Source: an uncultured Chloroflexota bacterium
GTDB lineage: Bacteria; Chloroflexota; Anaerolineae; Aggregatilineales; Phototrophicaceae
NCBI GenBank assembly: GCA_937864975.1
Contig: CALMDI010000755.1
Span: 1 to 5,704, forward strand
Direction of reading: 5' to 3'
Length of the DNA stretch: 5,704 bases
Shown here in pieces: positions 1 through 5,636 of this stretch (position 1 is the stretch's first letter; each line of letters begins with the position of its first letter). The notes beneath the pieces were generated by a model, which was given only the letters and a program-made list of their open reading frames with translations, was not told where the DNA came from and ran no database searches. A program made the translations under genes and the position numbers.

Positions 1-585
1 GTAGCAGGCGTCGAGAATCGCCTCGTGCTCGCGGTGCACCCGTTCGGTGTCGTGGGTCGCCGCCATCAGGTGATAGCGGTAGAGCTCGCTGCGTTTCCAC
101 AAATTCTGGATAACCTGCAAAAGATGGGTGTTGTCCAGCACGCTGTAAATATCCAGGTGGAACTGACGGTTCAGCGCAATATATGTGCTGACATCGTCGC
201 CAAGGGTCGCCTGTCTCATGTCCGACACAAATCCATCCAGCCGCTGTAAGATACCTGCCGTCAGTCGCGGCACGGCGTGAAAGATGGTTTCCCCCTCGAT
301 CAGCGCCCGCGCGAAATACAGCTTATCCAGGTCGTCCGCCGACATTTCAGTGACGAATGCACCCCGGCGTGGATAAATCGTCACCAGCCCTTCCGCTTCC
401 AGATCCTTGAGCGCCTCACGAATGGGCGCGAGGCTAACGCGAAGCTCGTCCGCCAGTTTGTTCTGGTCGATGCGCGCGCCCGGTTGGAGTGTCTGCCCCA
501 GAATCGCTTCCCGGATGCGTTCTTCAACCTGAGCCGCAAGCGTGCGGTGGCTGTCTTCGATAGGTGTGAACGACTTTAACGTCAT
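1..585 (-). CDS. GntR-family transcriptional regulator, FadR/FCD subfamily (3' end cut off by window edge)
   Basis: This DNA-binding repressor or activator is read leftward from the ATG at 585-583; 195 residues are visible with no stop before the edge. AGGTGG (593-598, minus strand) lies 7 bases upstream of the ATG and fixes the start. Residues about 12-80 are the winged helix-turn-helix: an amphipathic helix ending REAILG (25-30), QNKLADEL (41-48), the recognition stretch VSLAPIREAL (50-59), then EAEGLV (63-68) and the wing PRRGAFV (72-78). Residues from about 84 are the helical FCD ligand domain, with NRQFH (139-143) and REHEAI (185-190) carrying expected metal-site positions. Asn139 stands where many family members have Asp, a common variant. 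Family proteins run to roughly 220-240 residues, so the last helices and a third His are off-window. The gene diverges from the transport operon and is probably its regulator, perhaps also autoregulating. FCD regulators often sense sugar acids or other carboxylates, but the ligand here is unknown. Confidence 0.93.
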   Translation of the reverse strand, partial: MTLKSFTPIEDSHRTLAAQVEERIREAILGQTLQPGARIDQNKLADELRVSLAPIREALKDLEAEGLVTIYPRRGAFVTEMSADDLDKLYFARALIEGETIFHAVPRLTAGILQRLDGFVSDMRQATLGDDVSTYIALNRQFHLDIYSVLDNTHLLQVIQNLWKRSELYRYHLMAATHDTERVHREHEAILDACY

Positions 586-609
586 CCGTGAACCACCTGT
601 CCAGTCGAA

Positions 610-638
610 TTGACTCTTTCGCAATTCGATTTTATAAT
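610..638 (+). promoter_or_regulatory. Sigma-70-type promoter of the transport/catabolic operon
   Basis: The -35 box TTGACT (610-615) matches consensus at 5 of 6 positions. A 17-base spacer follows, then a perfect -10 box TATAAT (633-638). Transcription would start near 645, giving a leader of about 170 bases before the binding-protein gene at 818. The near-ideal boxes imply a strong promoter held down by a repressor rather than one needing an activator. TTCGA-type repeats sit before the -35, in the spacer and at the start point. The call rests on box matches only, and no start site has been measured. Confidence 0.72.
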
Positions 639-657
639 TTCGAATATCGTATTTCGA
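629..657 (-). promoter_or_regulatory. Candidate divergent promoter for the GntR gene
   Basis: Read on the minus strand, TCGAAA (652-657, 4 of 6 to the -35 consensus), a 17-base spacer and TAAAAT (629-634, 5 of 6 to the -10 consensus) point toward the regulator. Initiation would fall near 622, about 35 bases before its ATG. The -10 overlaps that of the rightward promoter (633-638), so two polymerases could not occupy both at once. AT-rich DNA produces such matches easily, so this is less secure than the rightward promoter. Confidence 0.4.
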
Positions 658-817
658 TTTTACAGGACTTTCGTGTTTTTGGGAAGCGGAGCTTATCGAA
701 GCATTTGCCTGCCAGACACACGAAGGTTCTCAGTAAATCGAAAGGAGGTGTGCTACCCGACGACCTGGTGACTGGCAGTTCAGGGCATAGAAACGATTGA
801 ATTATGGAGAGAAACCA
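645..817 (+). other. Long untranslated leader of the operon, with an orphan Shine-Dalgarno-like sequence
   Basis: The predicted mRNA has about 170 bases before the first gene. AAAGGAGGTG (741-750), an almost full-length anti-Shine-Dalgarno match, lies 68 bases before the true start. No start codon follows at usual distance: the nearest is GTG at 768-770 (17 bases away), opening only a ten-codon frame ending at 800. CTGCCAG (709-715) and CTGGCAG (772-778) are complementary and could enclose this sequence in a loop. I recognise no known riboswitch or terminator. Confidence 0.4.
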
Positions 818-2125
818 ATGCTTAGCCGCAGATTGCTAATAGGCTTGATGCTCGCCCTCCTGATCACCGCGACCGGCGTGACCACCGCGCAGGACGAGCC
901 GTCTGTCTTCCGTTTTGCGACCTGTCAGGGAGCGTGGATCGACAACGTAAACGCCATGCTCGTCGAGCAGTTCCAGGAACTGCATCCCGACATCGAGGTG
1001 CAGATTGAACCGCTGAACTGCGCCACCGACCTCTCCGTACCGCTTGTCGCGCAGGCGGCAGCAGGCACGCTTCCCGACGTGACCTTCACCGCCGACCTGT
1101 TCGTCGTTCCCTTCGCTCAGGCGGGCATCTCGGTGGATATGCGACCGTTCGCGGAAGCCGACCCGGATTTCGATCTCAGCGACGTCTATGAAAATATGCT
1201 CGCCCTCAGCGAAGTTGATGGTGAAGGTCTGTACATGATCCCGTCGTCCTTCGACGTCGTGACCATGTATTACAATAAGTCGCTGTTTGAGGAGGCTGGC
1301 GCGCCACTGCCCACTGCCGACTCGACCTGGGATGAAATCATCGAGTCGTGCAAGATGATCCGCGAAGTCACCGAAAAATACTGTATCCTCGCCAACAGCG
1401 GCGGCACCGGCGATCAGGCGCGGTGGTGGGCGCAGTATGTTCCCTGGATCGTCGGCTATGGCGGACAGATTATCAGCGACGACGGGACGACCGCGATGCT
1501 GAGTTCGCCGGAAACGCTGGCGGGCTTGAAGGCGTACACCGATATGTGGACGGTTGACGATATCGGTCAGCCGTTCGACTTTGATCCCGGTGGAAATTGC
1601 TTCCTGGTCGGTCAATGCGCGATCTGGCTTCACATCCCGTCGATCATGCAGGCGGTTCGCGGGCTCGACCCGCAGCCCTTCGAGTGGGACGTCGAAGTGA
1701 TTCCGTCGCTGCCGGAAGGGAAATTTACCGGCATGGGAACCTATGGGTTCACCATCACCGCCAACGCGCAGGATCCGCAGCTTGCCTGGGATTTCATCAA
1801 GGGATTGCTTTCCCCCGAAACGCAAACAGCAATCACCTTGCAGTACGCAGGAATGCCACTCCTGCGCTCTCTCCGCGAAAACCCGGATATCGTCGGGCTG
1901 GAAGGACCGCCGGACAATATCGAAGCGTTTATCGAGAATGGGGCGAACGGAATCACACCGCCCTACTTCCCCGGCGAGTGTGGCAGTCTGTATGCAGGAC
2001 AGATCAACTCCGAGATCAACGCTGCGTTTGACGCCGTGATCGTGGGTGGAGTCTCCGTCGAAGAAGCGTTTACGGAAGCGAACGACAACATCCAGGCGTG
2101 CCTGGACAGAACAACGAGCGAGTGA
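818..2125 (+). CDS. Extracytoplasmic sugar-binding protein of a CUT1-type ABC transporter (family 1 solute-binding protein)
   Basis: A 435-residue protein, usual length for the family, that should bind a carbohydrate outside the membrane and deliver it to the two permeases. The ATG at 818 is chosen because GGAGAG (806-811) lies 6 bases upstream; an in-frame TTG at 797 has no comparable site. Residues 1-24 are a Sec signal peptide: Arg4-Arg5, a hydrophobic core 6-18, and likely cleavage near TTA-Q (22-25). There is no lipobox cysteine. Family features include QFQELHPDIEVQ (51-62), an AAAGTLPDV segment (80-88), the MYYNKSLFEEAG hinge region (150-161), TWDEI (170-174) and DPQLAWDFIKGLLSPE (319-334). 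Eight cysteines occur (36, 68, 178, 189, 261, 267, 388, 428), an even number suggesting disulfides. It is first in the operon; a hairpin just after it may raise its output over the permeases. The family is clear, but the substrate cannot be named. Confidence 0.93.
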   Translation: MLSRRLLIGLMLALLITATGVTTAQDEPSVFRFATCQGAWIDNVNAMLVEQFQELHPDIEVQIEPLNCATDLSVPLVAQAAAGTLPDVTFTADLFVVPFAQAGISVDMRPFAEADPDFDLSDVYENMLALSEVDGEGLYMIPSSFDVVTMYYNKSLFEEAGAPLPTADSTWDEIIESCKMIREVTEKYCILANSGGTGDQARWWAQYVPWIVGYGGQIISDDGTTAMLSSPETLAGLKAYTDMWTVDDIGQPFDFDPGGNCFLVGQCAIWLHIPSIMQAVRGLDPQPFEWDVEVIPSLPEGKFTGMGTYGFTITANAQDPQLAWDFIKGLLSPETQTAITLQYAGMPLLRSLRENPDIVGLEGPPDNIEAFIENGANGITPPYFPGECGSLYAGQINSEINAAFDAVIVGGVSVEEAFTEANDNIQACLDRTTSE

Positions 2126-2135
2126 CACAACGCGA

Positions 2136-2168
2136 TGGCTCGCCGGGGGACTCGTCTCCGGCGAGCCA
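2136..2168 (+). terminator. Strong GC-rich hairpin after the binding-protein gene (partial terminator or mRNA-stabilising stem)
   Basis: TGGCTCGCCGG (2136-2146) pairs perfectly with CCGGCGAGCCA (2158-2168), an 11-bp stem. It can extend inward by about three more pairs, including G-U pairs, to leave a small loop. It begins 10 bases after the stop codon. No run of T follows, so it is not a textbook intrinsic terminator. Hairpins in this position in binding-protein operons commonly protect the upstream message or reduce read-through, keeping binding protein in excess over permease. That role is inferred here. Confidence 0.6.
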
Positions 2169-2175
2169 CTCGCCG

Positions 2176-2204
2176 TTGTCAATCGGTTAACTTAACCCCA
2201 TAGT
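2176..2204 (+). promoter_or_regulatory. Possible internal promoter with a 13-bp palindrome in its spacer
   Basis: TTGTCA (2176-2181, 5 of 6 to the -35 consensus), a 17-base spacer and CATAGT (2199-2204, 4 of 6 to the -10) lie in the gap before the first permease. The spacer contains the perfect palindrome GGTTAA-C-TTAACC (2185-2197), which could be a repressor site. The -10 is poor and the arrangement may be chance, so this is only a candidate secondary start for the permease-enzyme part of the operon. Confidence 0.25.
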
Positions 2205-2239
2205 GGTACAGCAACAGCAAGAACCTGACCTGTTACAGA

Positions 2240-2286
2240 CTGGTTTCGCTACGCCGCGACTCTTCCCGATACGCGCAGGAAACCAG
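2240..2286 (+). repeat. 8-bp inverted repeat ahead of the first permease gene
   Basis: CTGGTTTC (2240-2247) and GAAACCAG (2279-2286) are perfectly complementary, with 31 bases between them. In mRNA this would form a modest stem ending 25 bases before the permease Shine-Dalgarno. Apart from this, the hairpin, the palindrome and the possible promoter, I see nothing definable in the 197-base gap 2126-2322, and no convincing small gene. Confidence 0.25.
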
Positions 2287-2322
2287 ATGACGCGGACTTG
2301 AATCGATCGTCGGGAGGCGAGG

Positions 2323-3249
2323 ATGGCTGCCGGTTTGACGATGGCGCGCCCTGAAAAGAAACGCAGTGCGACCTTCTGGCAGGATACCCTCCGCGGGTAT
2401 CTATTTATTCTGCCGGTCGTGCTGGGACTGCTGATCTGGACGTTCGGTCCGATGATTGCGTCGGCATACTTCAGCCTCACCGATTACCGAATCATCAGCG
2501 ATCCTGAATTCGTCGGGTTTCAGAATTATGTCGATTTATTTCAGGACAAAGCGTTTTTCCAGTCGCTCAGCGTCACCATCCGCTTCGGTTTGATGTTTGT
2601 CATCCTGTCACAGATTGTCGGGCTTGCCATCGCCGTGCTGCTGACGCAAAAAGTACGGGGACTGACCGTTTTCCGCACGTTCTTCTACCTGCCCATTATT
2701 GTGCCCGCCGCAGCTTCGGCGGTGCTCTGGAAGTATCTCTATAACAAGGACTACGGACCGATCAACGGCGTCCTGAATGGCTTCGGACTGTCGTCCGTCA
2801 ACTGGCTCGGCTCGCCGGAATCCGCGTTGTTTGCGCTGGTGCTGATGGCGGTCTGGTCGGGCGCGGTGACCACGATTATCTACGTCGCCGGGCTGCAGCA
2901 CATCCCGGAAGAACTGCTGGACTCGGCAAAAATTGACGGCGCGAACGCCTTTCAGCGCTTCTTCTTTGTCACCATTCCTATGCTGTCACCGACCATCTTC
3001 TTTAACGTCGTAACCGGCGTGATCGGGGCATTCCAGTTCTTTGTTCCCGCCTTCATCATGACCGAGGGCGGACCGGTAAAAGCCACGTATTTCTATAATT
3101 ACAACCTCTACGAAAAAGCCTTTAAATGGCTGGAAATGGGCTACGCATCGGCGATGGCGTGGGCGCTCTTCTCGATCATCATTGTCCTCACCTTGATGAT
3201 TTTCCGCAGCTCACCGCTCTGGGTCTATTATGAAGGGGAGACGCGCTGA
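2323..3249 (+). CDS. ABC sugar transporter permease, UgpA/MalF type (first of pair)
   Basis: A 308-residue inner-membrane permease forming half of the transport channel. GGGAGG (2312-2317) sits 5 bases before the ATG at 2323; the in-frame ATG at 2341 lacks such a site. After a basic N-terminus (residues 9-14), six membrane helices can be read at about 27-52, 84-107, 117-140, 168-190, 222-247 and 272-294. The cytoplasmic EAA loop, which docks on the ATPase, spans about 196-223: EELLDSAKIDGA with Gly206, then IP at 218-219. Other family marks are VGFQNYVDLF (64-73), the YLPIIVPAAAS helix start (122-132) and TEGGP (247-251), typical of UgpA-like subunits. Length is normal. It shares the TGATG stop/start overlap with the next permease and so is translationally coupled to it. 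The specificity is not predictable from this subunit. Confidence 0.95.
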   Translation: MAAGLTMARPEKKRSATFWQDTLRGYLFILPVVLGLLIWTFGPMIASAYFSLTDYRIISDPEFVGFQNYVDLFQDKAFFQSLSVTIRFGLMFVILSQIVGLAIAVLLTQKVRGLTVFRTFFYLPIIVPAAASAVLWKYLYNKDYGPINGVLNGFGLSSVNWLGSPESALFALVLMAVWSGAVTTIIYVAGLQHIPEELLDSAKIDGANAFQRFFFVTIPMLSPTIFFNVVTGVIGAFQFFVPAFIMTEGGPVKATYFYNYNLYEKAFKWLEMGYASAMAWALFSIIIVLTLMIFRSSPLWVYYEGETR

Positions 3250-4151
3250 TGGCGAGCGCCGTTTACAACAGTCGGCTTTCGGACTCCCTACAGGCAAAGG
3301 TGACTCGCAGGCGACAGGAGCGCATCAGCAAAGGGATGATTTATGCCCTGCTCGTCTCAGGGGCATTTATTTTCATGCTGCCACTGATCCTGATGATGAG
3401 CACGTCGCTCAAGTCCTATACTGAAATCAATCGCTATCCGCCGACGTTTCTTCCAGAGCAGGTTGTGCCGACCAATTACACGGAAGCCTGGTCATTCCCC
3501 AACACCATGTTCCCACGGTGGACGTTCAACACGGTGTTCATCATTGTCGCGGTCGTGCCGGGCGTCGTCCTCACGTCGTCGTTATGCGCCTACGGATTTG
3601 CCCGGCTGAAGTTTCCGGGGCGTAATCTGTGGTTCACCCTGACGCTGGCATCGATCATGCTGCCGTCGCAGGTCACGCTCATTCCGCTCTACATTCTGTT
3701 TCACAAGCTCGGCTGGCTGAACAGCTTTGCGCCCCTCATCGTACCAGCGTGGTTCGGCGGTGGCGCGCTCAACATTTTCCTGCTGCGCCAGTTCTTCATG
3801 CAGATTCCGCGCCACCTGGACGAAGCCGCCATCATCGACGGCGCCGGACACCTGCGAATCTGGTGGAGCATTTATCTGCCGCTCGCCCGTCCCGCGCTGA
3901 TTTCCGTCGCGCTGCTCACCGTATTGTTCATCTGGAACGACTTTTTAGGACCGATGATCTATCTGACGACTCCCGATAATTTCACGCTGGCGCTGGGGTT
4001 GAATATCTTCCGCAGCTATTTCACGCAGGTTCCGCGGAACGATTACATCATGGCGATTTCGACCCTGATGGTGCTGCCGATGATCGTGATGTTTCTGGTG
4101 GCGCAGCGGTACATCGTGCAGGGGTTTGTGACCAGCGGCTTGAAGGGTTAA
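3249..4151 (+). CDS. ABC sugar transporter permease, UgpE/MalG type (second of pair)
   Basis: A 300-residue permease, the partner of the preceding subunit. Its ATG overlaps the previous stop by one base, and AAGGGGAG (3233-3240), inside the upstream gene, lies 8 bases before it. A basic, probably cytoplasmic stretch (17-28) precedes six helices at about 30-50, 93-117, 128-150, 160-183, 215-239 and 268-288. The EAA loop at about 188-215 is canonical: LDEAAIIDGA with Glu192-Ala193-Ala194, Gly198 and LP at 210-211. The segment AYGFARLKFPGRN (114-126) and the C-terminal QRYIVQGFVTSGLKG (286-300) are hallmarks of the MalG/UgpE branch, the tail being a conserved contact with the ATPase. No ATPase gene is next to it, which is common for this family because one MsmX/UgpC-like ATPase can serve several systems. 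The next gene starts 3 bases after its stop. Confidence 0.95.
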   Translation: MASAVYNSRLSDSLQAKVTRRRQERISKGMIYALLVSGAFIFMLPLILMMSTSLKSYTEINRYPPTFLPEQVVPTNYTEAWSFPNTMFPRWTFNTVFIIVAVVPGVVLTSSLCAYGFARLKFPGRNLWFTLTLASIMLPSQVTLIPLYILFHKLGWLNSFAPLIVPAWFGGGALNIFLLRQFFMQIPRHLDEAAIIDGAGHLRIWWSIYLPLARPALISVALLTVLFIWNDFLGPMIYLTTPDNFTLALGLNIFRSYFTQVPRNDYIMAISTLMVLPMIVMFLVAQRYIVQGFVTSGLKG

Positions 4152-4154
4152 CGC

Positions 4155-4847
4155 ATGTCGAGGATCGATCATCACGTCTGGAGTCAGCAGCCGAAAATCC
4201 TGGCGGAACGCTGCCGCGGGCTGGCGCTGATTTGGACGCCAGACGTCCACTGGTTTAACAACGACTGGCTTGGACCGACGCCGCATATCCACGAAGACGC
4301 GACCGAAATCGCGTATATGGCGCAGGGGCAGCTTGAAATCGAAGTCGGGGGCAGCAAGCGCATCTACCAGCCGGGCGATTTTATCCTGATGTCGCCGTAT
4401 AAATATCATAACTACTGGCATGTGGGCGACGACCCGGTGTGTTTCTTCGTGGTCGTCGCGCCGAACCACAAGTTTCGCCGCCTGCGAACGACCGATTTCA
4501 CGCCGGACATGCACGAAGGCGACGCGCCCTATGCCAACGTCTTTACCAACGATCCCCTGCCCTCGAATGAACATTTCCTGACACAAAAGGTCACGCTGCA
4601 ACCGGGCGAGTGCGAAGACCTGCGCGCCCTCGCCCAGCAGGATCGCGTCGTCTACGTCGTCGCGGGGACGGCGCAGGTTCGGATGCATACGCTGTCCGGC
4701 GCGCTGGCGGCAAACCAGTTCATCCATATTCCGGCGTCGACCCGCCACCAGATTTGCAACGTCGGCTACGAGCCGCTAACGTACATCTCGCTCACGATTA
4801 CCGACCCGGATACAGCGCACGGCACGGAACTGAAAGAGGAAGCCTGA
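4155..4847 (+). CDS. Two-domain cupin protein (bicupin), function unassigned
   Basis: A 230-residue soluble protein beginning 3 bases after the permease stop; GAAGGG (4142-4147), inside the permease gene, lies 7 bases before its ATG. The first cupin (about 20-102) has complete metal ligands: PHIHEDATE with His44, His46 and Glu51, Gly58 closing motif 1, and PGDF...PYKYH with His85 in motif 2. It should therefore bind a divalent metal. The second cupin (about 142-215) keeps the fold pattern (VTLQPGE, VVYVVAGTAQV, FIHIPASTRHQ) but lacks the His-x-His pair and Glu, retaining only His198, so it is probably metal-free. No signal peptide or DNA-binding domain is visible, so AraC-type regulation is unlikely. 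Metal cupins include sugar isomerases, epimerases and dioxygenases. It does not look like IolB or KduI by motif, though this was not tested by alignment. Its place in the operon suggests action on the imported sugar or a derivative. Confidence 0.85.
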   Translation: MSRIDHHVWSQQPKILAERCRGLALIWTPDVHWFNNDWLGPTPHIHEDATEIAYMAQGQLEIEVGGSKRIYQPGDFILMSPYKYHNYWHVGDDPVCFFVVVAPNHKFRRLRTTDFTPDMHEGDAPYANVFTNDPLPSNEHFLTQKVTLQPGECEDLRALAQQDRVVYVVAGTAQVRMHTLSGALAANQFIHIPASTRHQICNVGYEPLTYISLTITDPDTAHGTELKEEA

Positions 4848-5636
4848 ATGGCGCTGCGTTTTGCGTACAGCACGATCAACTGGGGCACCAAAGGCGATCT
4901 CGCCGCGATGTGCCGCGAAATCCGCGACGCGGGCTGGGTGGCGGTCGAGCTATTTGATCACCCACTCGACTGGCTGGGAACGCCGGACACCCTGCGCCGG
5001 ACGCTCGGTGGATTGAAGGTCGCGACCTTCTTTGGCGGCTTGGAAGTTCCCGTGAGCGCCGAGCAGATCAACACCCATAAGCGGCGTATGGAATACGCGG
5101 CGCTGTTCGGCGCGGAAATGTACGGGCTGGTCGGCGGAACCCGCCTGCGCTGGCGTCCCCCCAACGACGACGAATACAGCAATCTGGCGGCAGCCTGTGA
5201 AACCCTGGCGGAGCACGGCGCGGCGCTTGGGATCGGCATCGGCTACCACCCGCACACGGCATGTACCATCGAGACCGAGAGCGAAATCGACATTCTGCTG
5301 GAAAAGACCGCGAAAACGCTCCTGTGTCTGGACGTGTCGCATGTCGCGCTGGTCGACGAAGACCCGGTGACGCAGCTTGCCAAGTACCGGTCGCGCACCG
5401 GCTACGTCCACATGAAAGACTGGGCGAAAGGCAAGTTTGTCGAGCTGGGCGAAGGCAGCATCGGCATCGATTTCCCGGCGATTCTCGCATGGATGGACGC
5501 GCAGCGCTTTGAAGGCTGGATCGTCGTCGAAAACAGCCGCAGCGATGTTTCGCCCGCCTACAGCGCGCAGGTCAACGCCGACTACCTGCGCGGGCTGGGC
5601 TATTCGCTGAGCGTCGCGGAAGAGGTGGCGCGATGA
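4848..5636 (+). CDS. TIM-barrel sugar (phosphate) isomerase/epimerase, xylose isomerase-like/IolE-related superfamily
   Basis: A 262-residue cytoplasmic enzyme of usual length (family about 250-300). The ATG directly abuts the cupin stop, with AGAGGA (4835-4840) 7 bases upstream. The barrel starts with FAYSTINWG (5-13) and VAVELFDH (31-38, Glu34). Later strands carry IGYHPHTACTIETE (131-144), LLCLDVSHVAL (158-168, Asp162 and His165), GYVHMKDW (185-192, His188) and IVVENSRS (225-232, Glu228). By family analogy Asp162, His188, Glu228 and a residue in the YHPH/TIETE stretch would hold the catalytic divalent metal. The His-Pro-His at 134-136 resembles the YHHH segment of inosose dehydratases (IolE) more than the Glu typical of tagatose/psicose epimerases. 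Possible roles are epimerase, isomerase or dehydratase on a keto-sugar or inosose; the product cannot be fixed. It overlaps the next gene by four bases (ATGA), so the two are probably co-translated and sequential in one pathway. Confidence 0.88.
   Translation: MALRFAYSTINWGTKGDLAAMCREIRDAGWVAVELFDHPLDWLGTPDTLRRTLGGLKVATFFGGLEVPVSAEQINTHKRRMEYAALFGAEMYGLVGGTRLRWRPPNDDEYSNLAAACETLAEHGAALGIGIGYHPHTACTIETESEIDILLEKTAKTLLCLDVSHVALVDEDPVTQLAKYRSRTGYVHMKDWAKGKFVELGEGSIGIDFPAILAWMDAQRFEGWIVVENSRSDVSPAYSAQVNADYLRGLGYSLSVAEEVAR

Larger units (their letters stand above)
605..662. promoter_or_regulatory. TTCGA-type repeat cluster, candidate GntR operator
   Basis: TCGAATT (605-611) and AATTCGA (623-629) form a perfect 7-bp inverted repeat with an 11-base gap. 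ATTCGA (624-629) and TCGAAT (640-645) form a second inverted repeat of 6 bp with a 10-base gap. TTCGATTTTA occurs twice (625-634 and 653-662), 28 bases apart, and ATCG/CGAT (646-649, 655-658) is a further small dyad. The cluster overlaps both promoters, where a repressor should sit. GntR/FCD proteins bind short dyads as dimers, and the divergent gene makes its own product the obvious candidate. The actual half-site is not determined. Confidence 0.5.

Noticed and set aside
25..579. Plus-strand open frames (25-249, 277-579) over the regulator gene
   Set aside because: They are shadows of the minus-strand GntR gene, whose helix-turn-helix and FCD motifs are unmistakable.
588..800. A 70-codon plus-strand frame in the divergent control region
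   Set aside because: Its ATG lies upstream of the predicted promoter, it has no Shine-Dalgarno, and it runs through the promoter and repeats. The peptide resembles nothing known.
768..800. A ten-codon leader peptide starting at GTG 768
   Set aside because: The strong Shine-Dalgarno-like sequence is 17 bases away, too far for normal initiation, and the peptide has no regulatory-codon run. Kept only as part of the leader observation.
797..820. TTG at 797 as the binding-protein start, adding seven residues
   Set aside because: GGAGAG at 806-811 is correctly spaced for the ATG at 818. Starting there puts the signal peptide directly at the N-terminus; the TTG has no adjacent ribosome-binding site.
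836..2182. A 448-codon open frame on the minus strand across the whole binding-protein gene
   Set aside because: It lies in codon-aligned antisense register, so it stays open simply because the sense gene avoids TTA, CTA and TCA codons; it ends exactly at the CTA codon of the signal peptide. The product is Arg/His-rich, resembles no family, and the sense protein is clearly real.
2126..2322. A small gene in the gap between binding protein and permease
   Set aside because: No plus-strand frame there combines a start codon, ribosome site and plausible composition; the minus-strand frame 2187-2480 runs into the permease gene and has no support.
3945..4748. A 267-codon minus-strand open frame across the permease/cupin junction
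   Set aside because: Same codon-aligned antisense effect, and it crosses two well-supported sense genes. The translation is low-complexity in Arg, Asp and His with no recognisable domain.
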